A stretch of 20,183 nt of DNA. It comes from Plantago elongata. Taxonomy: Eukaryota; Streptophyta; Magnoliopsida; Lamiales; Plantaginaceae. The DNA lies in assembly GCA_036897095.1 (NCBI GenBank), contig JAYMSP010003330.1, positions 1 to 20,183 of the forward strand, in the 5' to 3' direction. Within the stretch, counting starts at the first letter, position 1; each line of letters starts with the position of its first letter. The position numbers and the translations under genes were made by a program. A model generated the notes under the pieces. That model saw only the letters and a program-made list of their open reading frames with translations. It did no database searches and was not told the DNA's origin. This document shows positions 10,069 through 20,172 of this stretch, piece after piece.

Positions 10069-10511
10069 CGTTATGCATGGCCAAAGTCTTAGAAAAAATA
10101 AGATTTTCTTAAAAGTTAAAAAAATCATGGTTTTTGGTGGTTTTTTTTGCGTTTTGTTTTAGCGGTTTGACCGGTCAAGTTTCTTAAAAAACTGTTGAAA
10201 TGTACGTTTTCATTAGGGAAAATTACATAGGGACCCCCTGAAGGATGCCTATGTTGCATATGGATCCTCCGATATCAACAATTACATCCAGGTTCATATA
10301 TTCGTAAAAATGTTGACTAGCTTAATTCACTATTCACTTTAGGGGCAAACCAAACATAGTCTTAGCAATTCTTTGTCTTCTTCCTTCTGTTATCAAAGCA
10401 AAACCAGACGAGTCACTATTTCACTCTCCATTCCCAAGTTTACGAGAAAAACTCTCCCATGGCGGATTTCCTGATTTGCTACCCATTTGCATCTGAATTT
10501 TACAAATCACG

Positions 10512-10530
10512 TTTTTTTTATTTTTTTTTT
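10512..10530 (-). other. A-rich tail of the large LINE
   Basis: On the + strand this is eight T, one A, then ten T; on the LINE strand it is an A-rich tail directly after the 3' hairpin. The bases beyond it, about 10494-10511, would be the 3' copy of a target duplication. The 5' copy would lie beyond the window edge. Confidence 0.65.
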
Positions 10531-10537
10531 AAAAGAA

Positions 10538-10551
10538 AGAGCAAAAGCTCT
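10538..10551 (-). other. 3'-terminal hairpin of the large LINE
   Basis: On the LINE strand the sequence AGAGC-TTTT-GCTCT forms a perfect 5-base-pair stem with a four-base loop, 7 bases before the A-rich tail. Stringent-type plant L1 elements are known to be recognised through a 3' stem-loop, so this is a plausible reverse-transcriptase recognition site. That role is inference. Confidence 0.55.
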
Positions 10552-11209
10552 CGGGTTTATATATATATGCTAATCAAGGCGGTTTAAAGGAACCCGCGAA
10601 CATCAAAAGTCGTAAGATAATTACATCCCACCAAAATACCCAACTAGCTAACCTAGCTATCAAGGATAAACCATTTACAAAATATACTTGAACCTTACAA
10701 GACTTAGTCATATTATACAAAACATAAGTAACAGAAGTCTTGCAAGAGTTCTCAAAAGGTTCGTTTCGTGCCAACATGCCCAATAGGCCAGGCCTCCTGC
10801 CCTCTACCAAGCCAGAAATTCTGCCCACCTGCGCAATCCACCGATGCCCTTGCAGTTGCAATTTCTTTTTTAACCAAACTCTAGGTGATAGAGCTAAAAA
10901 CAATGATTCGAGGCAAAAATGATTGACGATGACCCAATTTTGTCGATGTGAAGAATGCAGACGACCCAAAATTTCATATAACAGTTTTGTAGAAAGCAGT
11001 TTGGTAACCTGTTCAAAGACTGACCTGCATCCCATGCCCGAGCCTTCAAAAATACAAATCCAACACCAGCTTCCTTTCTTCAGTTCGCAGTTGAGATCCT
11101 GTGCTGTTGTGTATAATTGCAAGCTAATGGCGGAAACTGCAGAACCTTTGAAACTTGTGCCTGCAGCTTGGATCCTCAATGTCTCAGAAAATACATCAGT
11201 CTGCTGTAT

Positions 11210-11294
11210 GAATCTGCAGACTGTACCAGCAGACTTCAGCTTGCCACTTTCTACTATAAGAATCTGCAGACTGTATCTGCAGACTTCAGCTTGC
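11210..11294. repeat. Two-copy 35-base repeat, 50-base spacing
   Basis: The unit gaatctgcagactgta... at 11210-11244 recurs at 11260-11294 with two mismatches. The copies are separated by 15 bases. It lies in the LINE's 3' region. Confidence 0.9.
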
Positions 11295-12961
11295 AGCTCC
11301 AAAACAAATGAGTACCAGGCATACTTCAGGAGAATTCCAACTCTCTGAGCATAAACCCAAAAGCTTGAATCAATACTAATAAAATCATTATCTCTGTTGA
11401 ATAACAGCCCGACACCAAATAGGCTTAATCAACCCAAAAGATGTCCAAACCTTAGTCACAAATATACCACCTAATACAATCATCTGATCAAAACACAACA
11501 AAATATCTTTCTCCATACCAACAACAATACAGGAGTTTGTACACATATCTATTAATATGGTCTATCCGTGCCACAAAAGATTCATTCATTCCCATTACAA
11601 CCTGCAGATTTTTCCTGTTATGTGTGTGCAGAAGCAGTAAAGTGAGCCTACTAGAAGTGGAGACAAGGGAAAAGCAGTGCAATTGAATATAGAAAATTGG
11701 CTCTAGTGAGAGGAGAGGCAGGGGAGATCTCCTCTGAAACTGGAATAACACAAACATGCCCTTTACTAACCCCCAATCACTCTGAAATGTACATGAATGC
11801 AAAATGAAGGAAGTAGAATGATTAGAACCCCTCCAATTCCTAACCATTCTACTGAAAGTGCTCCTCCCCTCCCTAAAAAGCAATCCCTTTATGAGAACCA
11901 AGAACCCTTGAAAATACGTCTCAAAATGAGGCGTATCAGTTTTGAACATAGAAATTACCCAAGAACAAACATGACATACACCATACCCAATCAGAATCAA
12001 AACAAACTTGTGGGTCACTTTTCTTCTGTTTTTGACCTCTTTTGAACTATATATTCCTTTTTTCCAGTTCTCTTTAACTTGTTTTTTTTCTTTTTTTAGC
12101 TGTAATATTATTTTTTTACAGTCTCCTTTACATTTCTGTTTTCTACTCCACCTCCTCAACACCAAATACTCAAAATCAACGCACAATGATTGTGGAGGGT
12201 GCATGAAAGGGAAAAAGTGGAGCCATCTAGTGCCAAGAGTGAATGCAAATAGAGGATGAATGCAACCATATAAGTGGTGAAAAGATGATGAGGAGTATCT
12301 GCAGCCATGCACGAATGCACAAAAGATGATGAATGGAAAACAGATATATCTATGACATATGCAGAGATAAGGATGCATGTAAGCATATGTGAGAACTCTA
12401 ATACTACAAATGTATGTAAGAATTTTAAGATGCAAAATGAAATGAATGGTGATGTGAAAGCGGCTGCAGACACTATGATACCAACTCATAACATCATTGC
12501 ACATCTTAGCAAGAGAAAAATTCTTCGAGATCACCTGCAGTCCTAACCATCTACTGCTTTCCCACTTCTAAGTCTTTCTTGTTTTTTGCTCAGGTAACAG
12601 TCTGCGTTTCTTTTTTAATGTAAAACCTAGCCTTTTTGAACCTCCACTTGACACTTTTTTTTATTTGGGAAAGCTCTACAGACCTTTCAATTTTTTTTGG
12701 TCTACAGCCTTTTTTTCCTAGATAACAGGCTTTTTTCTGATCAAGAGGATTTCTAAAAGTCAACTCTGCATAGCAAGCTCCAATAAACCATATATTCTCC
12801 AAACATGCACATATCACCTCAAGAATAGACAAAAGAGTAAACATGCAAACATAATTACACCAGCTCCATAATATGAACCAAGTACCAGAATCAGAATCAT
12901 ACCTCCACACTCTCTGCAACTCAAACTGAAAGTTTTTATCCATTTGATCTTCTAATATAGA

Positions 12962-15900
12962 CTAAACCATTCTTGTCACCATACGCCAGCTTCCTTGCTT
13001 GGATAGAGAGATCAGCAGGTTCAAATATGTTAGTTGCCTACCTTGTAAAGCCTCTGAAGCCAAAAAATCAGCTACAGTGTTTCCTTCTCTATACATATGA
13101 GCAAATCTGATATCCCTATTTCTGCATAGGTGGTGAATCTTGGATAAGATAGTGTATAACTTCCAGTTCCAGCTTTGATTGGCCTTAGTGATAAGTTGAA
13201 TGGCAAGTTGAGAATCAGTCTCAACAATGATCTTATCATAATGCATTTCAGTACACATATGAATTCCCTGCCATATACCCATCAATTCAGCCATGATGAT
13301 TGAACTTTCCCCAAGATAGGTTTGAAAACCTTTGATTATTCTGCCTGTGTCATCTCTAATGACCCCCCTGCAGCTCCTCTTTTAGAAACATTATCGAATG
13401 AACCATCTGCATTAATCTTCACCCAATGAGAAGGGGGTGCATGCCAATGAAATATCTTCAGCTTAGGTCTGGTGTCCTGGGGCAGATTAATAAACAATCC
13501 AGCTGCAGTAGACTTGTCCCCTGCCCAGAAGGAGGAATTAAATGGTTTAGCCTGGTGTGACAAAAGTATGAAATTTCTGACTCTGACAATGACAGAGTCA
13601 GCCCTGATCTTGATGCCTTCATACTTAGCCTCATTCCTAGCTTTCCATAAGAACCAAACAATGAGGACTGGTACTAGGATTCTAGCATGACTCTTTTTCA
13701 CTTGGTCTGATGAGAATATCCAGCTCCTTAGCCTATCCGTTGGTGAAAGATGACAGCCCACAGGGACTTGAAATAAATCTGAGAACCATTTCCACACCTG
13801 TAAGGTTTCATCATTGTACAGCAGAACATGAATCATTGTTTCTCTGGCATGACAACACTGGCATTTAGATGCTAACACCATTCCTCTATGCTGCAAAATG
13901 TCATCAACAGGTAACCAGTTATGCAATAACTTCCACCAGAAAATGGAGACAGATGTTGGGATTCTGCTATCCCATATACTAGCTGCTAATCTTGATGGAG
14001 GAGAGGAGGCTCTGATAGCTTCCCATGCAGTTTTGGTAGTGAATGATCCATCAGAAGATAATTTCCATATGGGGTAAGTGAGCCTATTAACATCAAGAGG
14101 CAGTAGTACAATTTGAACTACAATGTGCATAGGTAGGCATTCAGAAAGCTTCTCCATCTTCCACCCATCCGAGTCAAAGAAGTCTTGTACTAATTCCAGA
14201 GTCACCACCTCCTGCGAAACTATGTCTTTCAACCGACCCATCTCAAGCCATTCATCATGCCAGAAATAGCACTTCCCATAACCCACCGACCAAAAGCAAT
14301 GTTTTTGCACTTCATTGCTCACTTTGATCATTCGTTTCCAAATCATAGACTGGGCATTTCTGAGCTTGACATCCCCTGGAAACTTAAATCTACAGTATTT
14401 CATATGTAAACTAGTAGCCTAGAGGGATTGCTGAAGCCTGAATCTGTACCAAAGTTTGAAGGAAAACGCTGTGCAAATTTCAGAGAGATTTCTAATCCCC
14501 AGTCCTCCCTCTTCCCGAGGATAGCAAGTAGCACTCCACTTAGACCAGTGAATTTTTCTCTGTTCACCAGTTGATCCCCAAAAGAACTTGGAGATGATGG
14601 AATCTATCCTGTCAAGAGTGGTTTGTGGAGGCAGACAGACTTGCAGAAGATAGATAGTCATAGAAGTAAGGACACTTCTAATTAGTACCCATCTTCCCCC
14701 TTGAGATAAGAACTTCAGACTCCATCCAGATAATTTGCTTCGCACCTTATCTACAAGATAATCGTAGTCTGCAATGAGTTTCCTCCCTTTTGAAATTGGT
14801 GCTCCCAGGTACCTAAAAGGTAGGCTTTTGGCCTGAATTCCACATTGTTCCTCAAGTTCACTTGTATCAGCACCTTTTCCAGCATATAGGGCACTCTTCT
14901 GCAAATTCAATTTCTACCCTGAAACCTCCTCATAGTGATGAATAAAGTCTAAAATCCTCTGCATACCCTCCTGACTCCCTTTGGTAAATATGATCAAATC
15001 ATCTGCATAGGCCAGGTGACTCACAAGCAATTTCTTCTTGGTGTCATAGTAGAGTTCTTGATGGTTAGCGAAAAGTCTATTAAGCCCTCTAGATAAATAC
15101 TCCCCAGCAATGATGAATAAAGCAGGAGAGAGCGGATCACCCTGCCTCAACCCATGAGTGGACTTAATGAAACCTGATGATTCTCCGTTCACAATGACCC
15201 CAAAATGACAATTGTTGATAGTCCTGAAGATCAGGTCACACCAAAGCTCAGAAAATCCAAAAGCTCTAAGCACCTTCAATAGAAATTCCCAGCTGAGTCT
15301 GTCATAGGCTTTGAGCATATCTAACTGCAAAGTGATGTTGTCATCCTTTGTGTTCACATCCAATGAATGGGTAAGTTCTTGTGTTAGAAGGATATTATCC
15401 TGGATTAGCCTCCCTTTCACAAATCCACTTTGGTTAGGCGAGATGATCTTAGGCAAGATAAGTGCAAGTCTATCATTTAACAGCTTTGTAATGATCTTGT
15501 GAATGAAGTTACACAAACTAATGGGTTTGAAGTGCGCCCAAGAAGAAGGGTGGTTCTCTTTTGGGATTAAGGCAATGGCAGTAGAAGAAATGCCAATTGG
15601 GAGAGATGAACCCTTAAAAAAATCATGAACAGCCTCCAGGAGATCAAACTTGATGATATTCCAACAATTGATGAAGAACAAAGCAGAGTACCCATCAGGC
15701 CCTGCTGCAGCATTTTTATTTAGGTTAGAGACAATCCCATGAAGTTCTTCCATGGTTGGAAGATCACACAGTTCTACATTGATCTCTTCATCAATCATGC
15801 TGGGGATAAGAGAGATGTCAGGATCACCAATAAGAGGGATTTCTGAGCTGAAGATATCCTTCAAGTATTCCACAGCAGAGCTTTGCAAATCAGATGAAGT

Positions 15901-17031
15901 AGTGAGGAGAACACCCTCCTTTTCTATACTATAGATTTTGCTTTTCAACCTTTTTCTCTTCACCATGTTATGGAACAATTTCGTATTTCTATCACCTTCC
16001 ACATTCCATTTACAATGAGCTTTCTGTCTCCAGAATGTTTCCTCCATGTCTAAGACTTTTTGAAAGTCTGCAGATGCATTCCTGAGTGCAGCCATATTGG
16101 AATCAGTTGGATCATTATTATACTTCAATTCCGCCTGTTTAACCCTCTCCTCCTCTTCCTGAAGCTTGGTAAAGAGATTACCAAATTTGTTTCTGTTCCA
16201 CCACGTTAAAAATTGCTTTAGTCTATGCAGCTTTTCCCAGAGCTTTTTAAGACCAGTATTTCTAGCAGGCATTTTCCAATTTTCTTCAATCTTTTTGTAG
16301 CAATCAAGGTGACTGAACCACATATCCTGGAATTTGAATTGGCTCCTCTTTGTGTTCACTCTCAACGAAGCTTGGAGGATAAGAGGCCTATGATCTGAGC
16401 ACCTTCTGATACCATGTGAAATTTTGGATAGCTGAAAGGACTCAAGCCATTTATGATTAAAAAGAAGTCTATCCAGTCTTTGCCTTAGCCCTTGCCATTG
16501 CCAGGTGAATGGTACACCATCAAACCCAATGTCTGTGAGTTCACAATCCATTATGCAATTCCCAAAATCATCTATAGCATTATAATCTGGCACTGCACCT
16601 CCACTTCTTTCATTTACATTCGCTATTATATTGAAATCACCTCCAATACACCAAGGCAAATCTGAATCAGATAATCTCCGTATATCATCCCAAAGCTCCT
16701 ATCTGAGAACTCTGGTGTGTTTAGCATATACAATGGTGAGTAAGATGGGAGAGGGCAACTGGGAGGAAGATATTTGACAGTGGAGAAATTGCTCATTGTC
16801 TTCCATCACCATAATATCAAAGGAATCATCACCAAATATCCAGATCTTGTTATTGCAATTGGCAAATGCTTGAGCCATTTGAAATCTGCTACAGAAGAAA
16901 AAAGAATCCAGATGCACCATGGGTTCCAAGAAAGCCAAGAGATTTAACTTGAATTTATTCCTCAAATACCAGATTTGTTGCTGAGTGTTGGAGTTTCCCA
17001 CACCCCTCACATTCCATACCATACAATTCAT
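12962..17031 (-). pseudogene. LINE ORF2: endonuclease, reverse transcriptase, zf-RVT, RNase H
   Basis: This is the replication protein of an L1-type LINE: it nicks target DNA, copies its own RNA into the nick and degrades the RNA strand. It spans about 1,356 codons from the ATG at 17031. The APE-type endonuclease covers residues 1-220: WNVRGV at the start, FLEP, GGDFN (about 130) and SDHRPL (about 212). The reverse transcriptase has LDMLKAYDRL, HGLRQGDPLSPALF and the catalytic YADD at about 675-678. zf-RVT follows at about 1019-1081 (FWWKLLHNWLP, CQCCHARETMIH), then a plant-type RNase H with its four acidic residues (NADGS, MAEL, ETDSQ, NTVADFLA). In-frame stops lie at 16699-16701, 14914-14916 (a likely CAG to TAG in SG-x-KLNLQKS) and 14419-14421 (Trp in the family). 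The frame changes at a run of six G on the sense strand (13363-13368), one base short of the family reading. Otherwise it is uninterrupted, so decay is slight. Confidence 0.95.
17028..17031 (-). promoter_or_regulatory. ATGA overlap joining ORF1 stop and ORF2 start
   Basis: On the LINE strand the bases ATGA hold the ORF2 ATG (17031-17029) and the ORF1 TGA (17030-17028). Such one-base-shifted start/stop overlaps are used for termination-reinitiation in other systems, and ORF2 starts directly with the conserved endonuclease motif NCMVWNVRG. The mechanism is inferred; the geometry is seen. Confidence 0.75.
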
Positions 17032-18596
17032 AAGGAAGATGTTTTGGTGTTGCTCTTCCCACTCCTAGTCCTTCCCTGGTATAAAGAAATTCCTATAGCT
17101 TTGGACCTGCCAGTTCTTCTGCTAGCTACCTTTGAGCTAAGTGCAGCTGTTTTGACACATATTTTAGCCATTGCTTTAACTCCACCAGAAATGTGTTCCC
17201 CTTCTCCGTCACTTTCATCACTTGAAGGTTCTGAGACCTTCCCTTTTTGGATACTTCTGATGGTTTTGTTTGCTTCAATAACCAGAGAATGATCTTTTTC
17301 ATCAGTCAGGAGAGGAAGTGGAGCTAAATTCCCAGATGATTTTCTTCTATTAACTACATGAATCAACGGCTCAAACTCTGGGTTCAAATTTGGAGGAGAA
17401 GAAAGCTTCTGAAGTTCCACCGGAACACTGTGCACCTTTGTATTTGGGTAGAATACTAAAGGGCTGTGTTGACCCTTATCAGCTATAGATTCATATATCC
17501 TAGTTTTAGCAGGCCTAACTGCAGTTTCCTTTGTTGCACAGAGACCTGGTTTTTTTGAAATTTTTCCTGTAGCCAAATCCTCTGCAGTTTGATTAATCAT
17601 CACTTCATCTTGTCCTTCTGCAGCTGTATATGCCGAATTCTTCAAGTTATCCCCTTCAGTTGCAATTTCCATTACTCCACCTTCTACGTTAACTCTGTCT
17701 GAACAACAGTTATCAGCTACCCTTGATAATTGAAATAACCCAGCACCTTCATCATCATCTTTTACATTAAGGTTAAATGAAGAACACTTAGCCGCAACAC
17801 TTGATTGAGGGAAAATCCCAACTTCTCCATCATCTGCAGCCAATCTTATAACTCTTCCATCATCAGCAATTGTTCCAACTAAACCAGCCTGTGCAGGTAC
17901 AACTAAACTAGGAAAATGCTCAGTTTCTCCAACATGTACAGTCCTCCTTGCCTCATCATTATAAATCACACCTGCAGTACTTGTAGATTCATGATTATGC
18001 ATAATGACCTGCACAGCAGGTTCCTTTGGTAAGCAGCAGTCATTTTTTGAAGATAGCTGTCCTGAGAAATTGTCATCAACTTCAGTTGCAGTAAATTTTC
18101 CTGCTTCTCCAGCTACAGTTACTTCACAAATCAGTTGATCCTCCCCTGCTACCTTGTTTGCAGGAATTCCACACTGCATATCATCTAAAGATCCATCTCC
18201 TAGTACCTTGGCTTTCCCATGAATAGATGATAAGCACAGGATCTCAGCAGCTCTCTCAACAGTAGTGTCAGGTGACAATGAAATATTCTCTTGTTCAGTA
18301 TTATTTGCCTCATCTGCAGAAACAACACCTCTGCAAACATCTTTCCCATGCATAGTTGATGCAGCTGCAGCTGCTTTGGCTGGTGACTTCAGCACATTAG
18401 AGTTCAATCCTGCAGAGGAACCATCCCCTCCAACAACCTCTGCATCTACAGTTGAAATAAGTGCCAAATCACTCCCCTGAAATGCAGTTGCATTCACATC
18501 CCCATCTACATCAAACTCCTCTCTGCGGTCCTCTGAAAATACATTTTCAGCATCCCTTCCACCACTACAGAAACTGTTCCCCCATCCACTACAAAC

Positions 18597-18722
18597 ACCT
18601 TCACCTCCTCTTCCGCCTCCTCTACCCGCCCTTGATGGGTTCTGTATATGAAGATTCTCATAAGACAACCCTCGTCCACTATAACCCCCTCGACTACCTC
18701 CACCCCTAAGACCTCCCCTTCC
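18597..18722 (-). other. RGG/GAR box inside LINE ORF1
   Basis: About 42 codons read GRGGLRGGGSRGGYSGRG, a short spacer, then RAGRGGGRGGEG. Repeated RGG and RG units are a known RNA-binding and arginine-methylation motif of host RNA-binding proteins. It lies about 145 residues after the CCHC knuckle, suggesting a second RNA-binding surface on this ORF1. Confidence 0.8.
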
Positions 18723-19914
18723 ATGAACAGTGGAGTTCTGCAGATTGTTGATGTCAGTAGTAGAAGAAACAAATAGAGGAACCCTTTGCTCATGAGCTTC
18801 AGATTCAAAGGTCACGTCTTCACCAGCAGCTTCATCAGAACTAAGAATAGCAAAGGCATTTGGAGAGGCATATGATAGATCTCTAAAACCTCCAGGCACT
18901 GAACTACGACTATTACCATTAGCCCCCCTCATACCAATCACTGAAGAAGCATTTTTCCTAATCCACCGGAGTCCTTTGGTATTTCTTTTTCTACTCTGTT
19001 GAACTTTCCACTGGAATTTAGGAGCTACAGTATGTTGTTTACCTTTGCCCTTAATGGACTGAATAATGTCCCTCCCATTCTGAGTGACTTGTTCAATATG
19101 GGGCTCCTTCATAGATCCATCTACAGATTTTTCCACATCAGAGAAAGGCTTGGACAGGCAGTTCTTTACTGTATGCCCTAGCCTTTTACAGTGCTGACAG
19201 TAAAGAGGCATTCTTCCATACTTCACCTTGACCGCCACCCCTTTTCCCAAAGCCTCAATCCATACATGTGAGTGCAACTCCTTTGAAATATCCAACTCAA
19301 CACACATATTCGCATGAGTGAGTTTACTTTTGTTTGCAGTATACCCATCAATCTTTATCGGATTTCCAATCAATTTACCAATTTCATATAAAGGTTCACG
19401 ATGAAAAAAGAAGATAGGCAAATTCTCTAAGGCCACTCACACCGGAACGACAGGGGAATCATCCTCCAAAGATAAATGTGTTGACCACTTGATTAATCTC
19501 ATGGGAATTCCAGCTATATTTGGATTATCAAGCAACCAGAGCTTATTGAAATCCTCCTCAAGAAATAGTTTGATAATCAATCACATGACGTTTTTCCATA
19601 AAACTAACTGTAAAGCTCGATTTGAGCTTCATGTCTTTAAGCATCTTAGTGACTTCAAATATTTTGGGAATTCCATATGAAAATTTGCCAACTAGAGTAA
19701 GAGTAAAGGCTTTGGACAGGTTGAATACCTCGTTTTCAGAGAAGGATAAAGAAGGCATACCATTGTGGGCAAACGGAGTCTTTGGTCTGACTATCGAGCG
19801 GCAAGTCTACATATCTCCAAATGCAAACTGATGAAGAGGGGGATTGACAATCTGCACAGCCTCAGATACCTTCGCCGAAGGAGGAGGAATTTGAGGAGTA
19901 ACGAGTTTCGCCAT

Positions 19915-20135
19915 TGAGGATGCCGCCTGAAGAAAACTCAAGTTTGAATTTTTCTGGCCCGCCAATCGAGATGAAGTTGAATTAAGAGCCAGCAGCCGAT
20001 TCCGGTTGATCCACTGATGGTGATACCCCCGGCTCCTCTGCAGCACCCCTCGATGCTACGGGCAAAAGACTCAGTCGTGGAAGTGCAGAGGCTGTATGAG
20101 CTGATGGCTGGTTACCGGGAGGGAGAGAAGACGTC

Positions 20136-20136
<1 letters not shown>
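19915..20136 (-). promoter_or_regulatory. 5' leader of the large LINE
   Basis: About 220 bases precede the ORF1 ATG on the LINE strand, starting near agacgtct at 20129-20136. It should contain the internal promoter that LINEs carry, but I recognise no defined element. It has no ATG upstream of ORF1 in the ORF1 frame; the frame is open to about 20046 but without an ATG start. Confidence 0.5.

Positions 20137-20172
<36 letters not shown>

Larger units (their letters stand above)
8974..10511. other. Downstream flank of GPI1: 3' UTR and AT-rich spacer
   Basis: The GPI1 3' UTR must lie at the left end, but I see no textbook AATAAA close to the stop; aataca at about 9035 is a weak candidate. The rest is AT-rich spacer without recognisable genes. 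It carries two short tandem duplications (9331-9402 and 9961-10068), listed separately. The right edge, around 10494-10511, is the likely insertion site of the large LINE. Confidence 0.6.
10531..12961 (-). other. Long 3' region of the large LINE, after ORF2
   Basis: This stretch of about 2.4 kb lies between the ORF2 stop (TAG at 12962-12964) and the A-rich tail. It encodes nothing I recognise. It does keep long open frames on the LINE strand: 348 codons at 11488-12534, 242 at 10574-11302 and 117 at 12590-12943. Their predicted peptides are rich in Phe, His, Cys and Ser and do not look like folded proteins. A 35-base unit is duplicated at 11210-11244 and 11260-11294. A-rich LINE-strand patches at about 12650 and 12060-12120 could mark older internal tails, so this may be composite. 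A host-derived segment cannot be ruled out. Confidence 0.45.
17028..19914 (-). pseudogene. LINE ORF1: DUF4283, CCHC knuckle, RGG box, long acidic tail
   Basis: This is the RNA-binding, gag-like protein of the plant LINE. I chose the ATG at 19914 (MAKLVTPQIPPPS; AATGG context) because it is the first ATG in the leader and the frame leads into DUF4283. Blocks match DUF4283: MPSLSFSENEV, LVGKFSYGIP, KLWLLDNPNIAGIPMRLIKW, NLPIFFFHREPLYEIGKLIG. A CCHC zinc knuckle, CQHCKRLGHTVKNC (CX2CX4HX4C), lies at 19158-19199, about residues 239-252. After it come a Gly-Arg-rich (RGG) segment at about 18597-18722, some 500 residues of acidic and Ala-rich low-complexity sequence with an imperfect 26-residue repeat, and a basic C-terminus (SRRTGRSK, TRSGKSNTK). 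At about 960 codons it is long for a plant LINE ORF1. Stops at 19807-19809 and 19437-19439 (Trp in the family's VPVW) and a frame change near 19560 break the N-terminal part; the last 800 codons are open. The stop TGA overlaps the ORF2 ATG. Confidence 0.92.
10512..20136 (-). mobile_element. Long L1-type plant LINE, near full length, mildly broken
   Basis: On the minus strand the element reads 5' leader (20136-19915), ORF1 with DUF4283 and CCHC knuckle, ORF2 with endonuclease, reverse transcriptase, zf-RVT and RNase H, a 3' region of about 2.4 kb, a hairpin, and an A-rich tail (10512-10530). There are no LTRs. At 9.6 kb or more it is longer than the usual 5-8 kb for plant L1 elements; a long ORF1 and a long 3' region account for this. 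The coding part (12962-19914) is certain. The 3' boundary is inferred from the tail and hairpin, so part of 10512-12961 could be a separate insertion. The 5' boundary and target duplication are hidden by the C-run at the window edge. Five in-frame stops and two frame changes indicate an inactive copy of modest age. It lies downstream of GPI1 and points toward it. Confidence 0.72.

Noticed and set aside
9872-10084. Minus-strand ORF with an 18-residue peptide repeat as a gene
   Set aside because: The repeat is a simple 54-base DNA duplication; there are no splice partners, domain or neighbouring coding signal.
11488-12534. 348-codon minus-strand ORF as a host gene
   Set aside because: It lies between LINE ORF2 and the LINE tail on the same strand, has no recognisable domain and an unprotein-like composition. 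It is kept as a finding, not as a gene.
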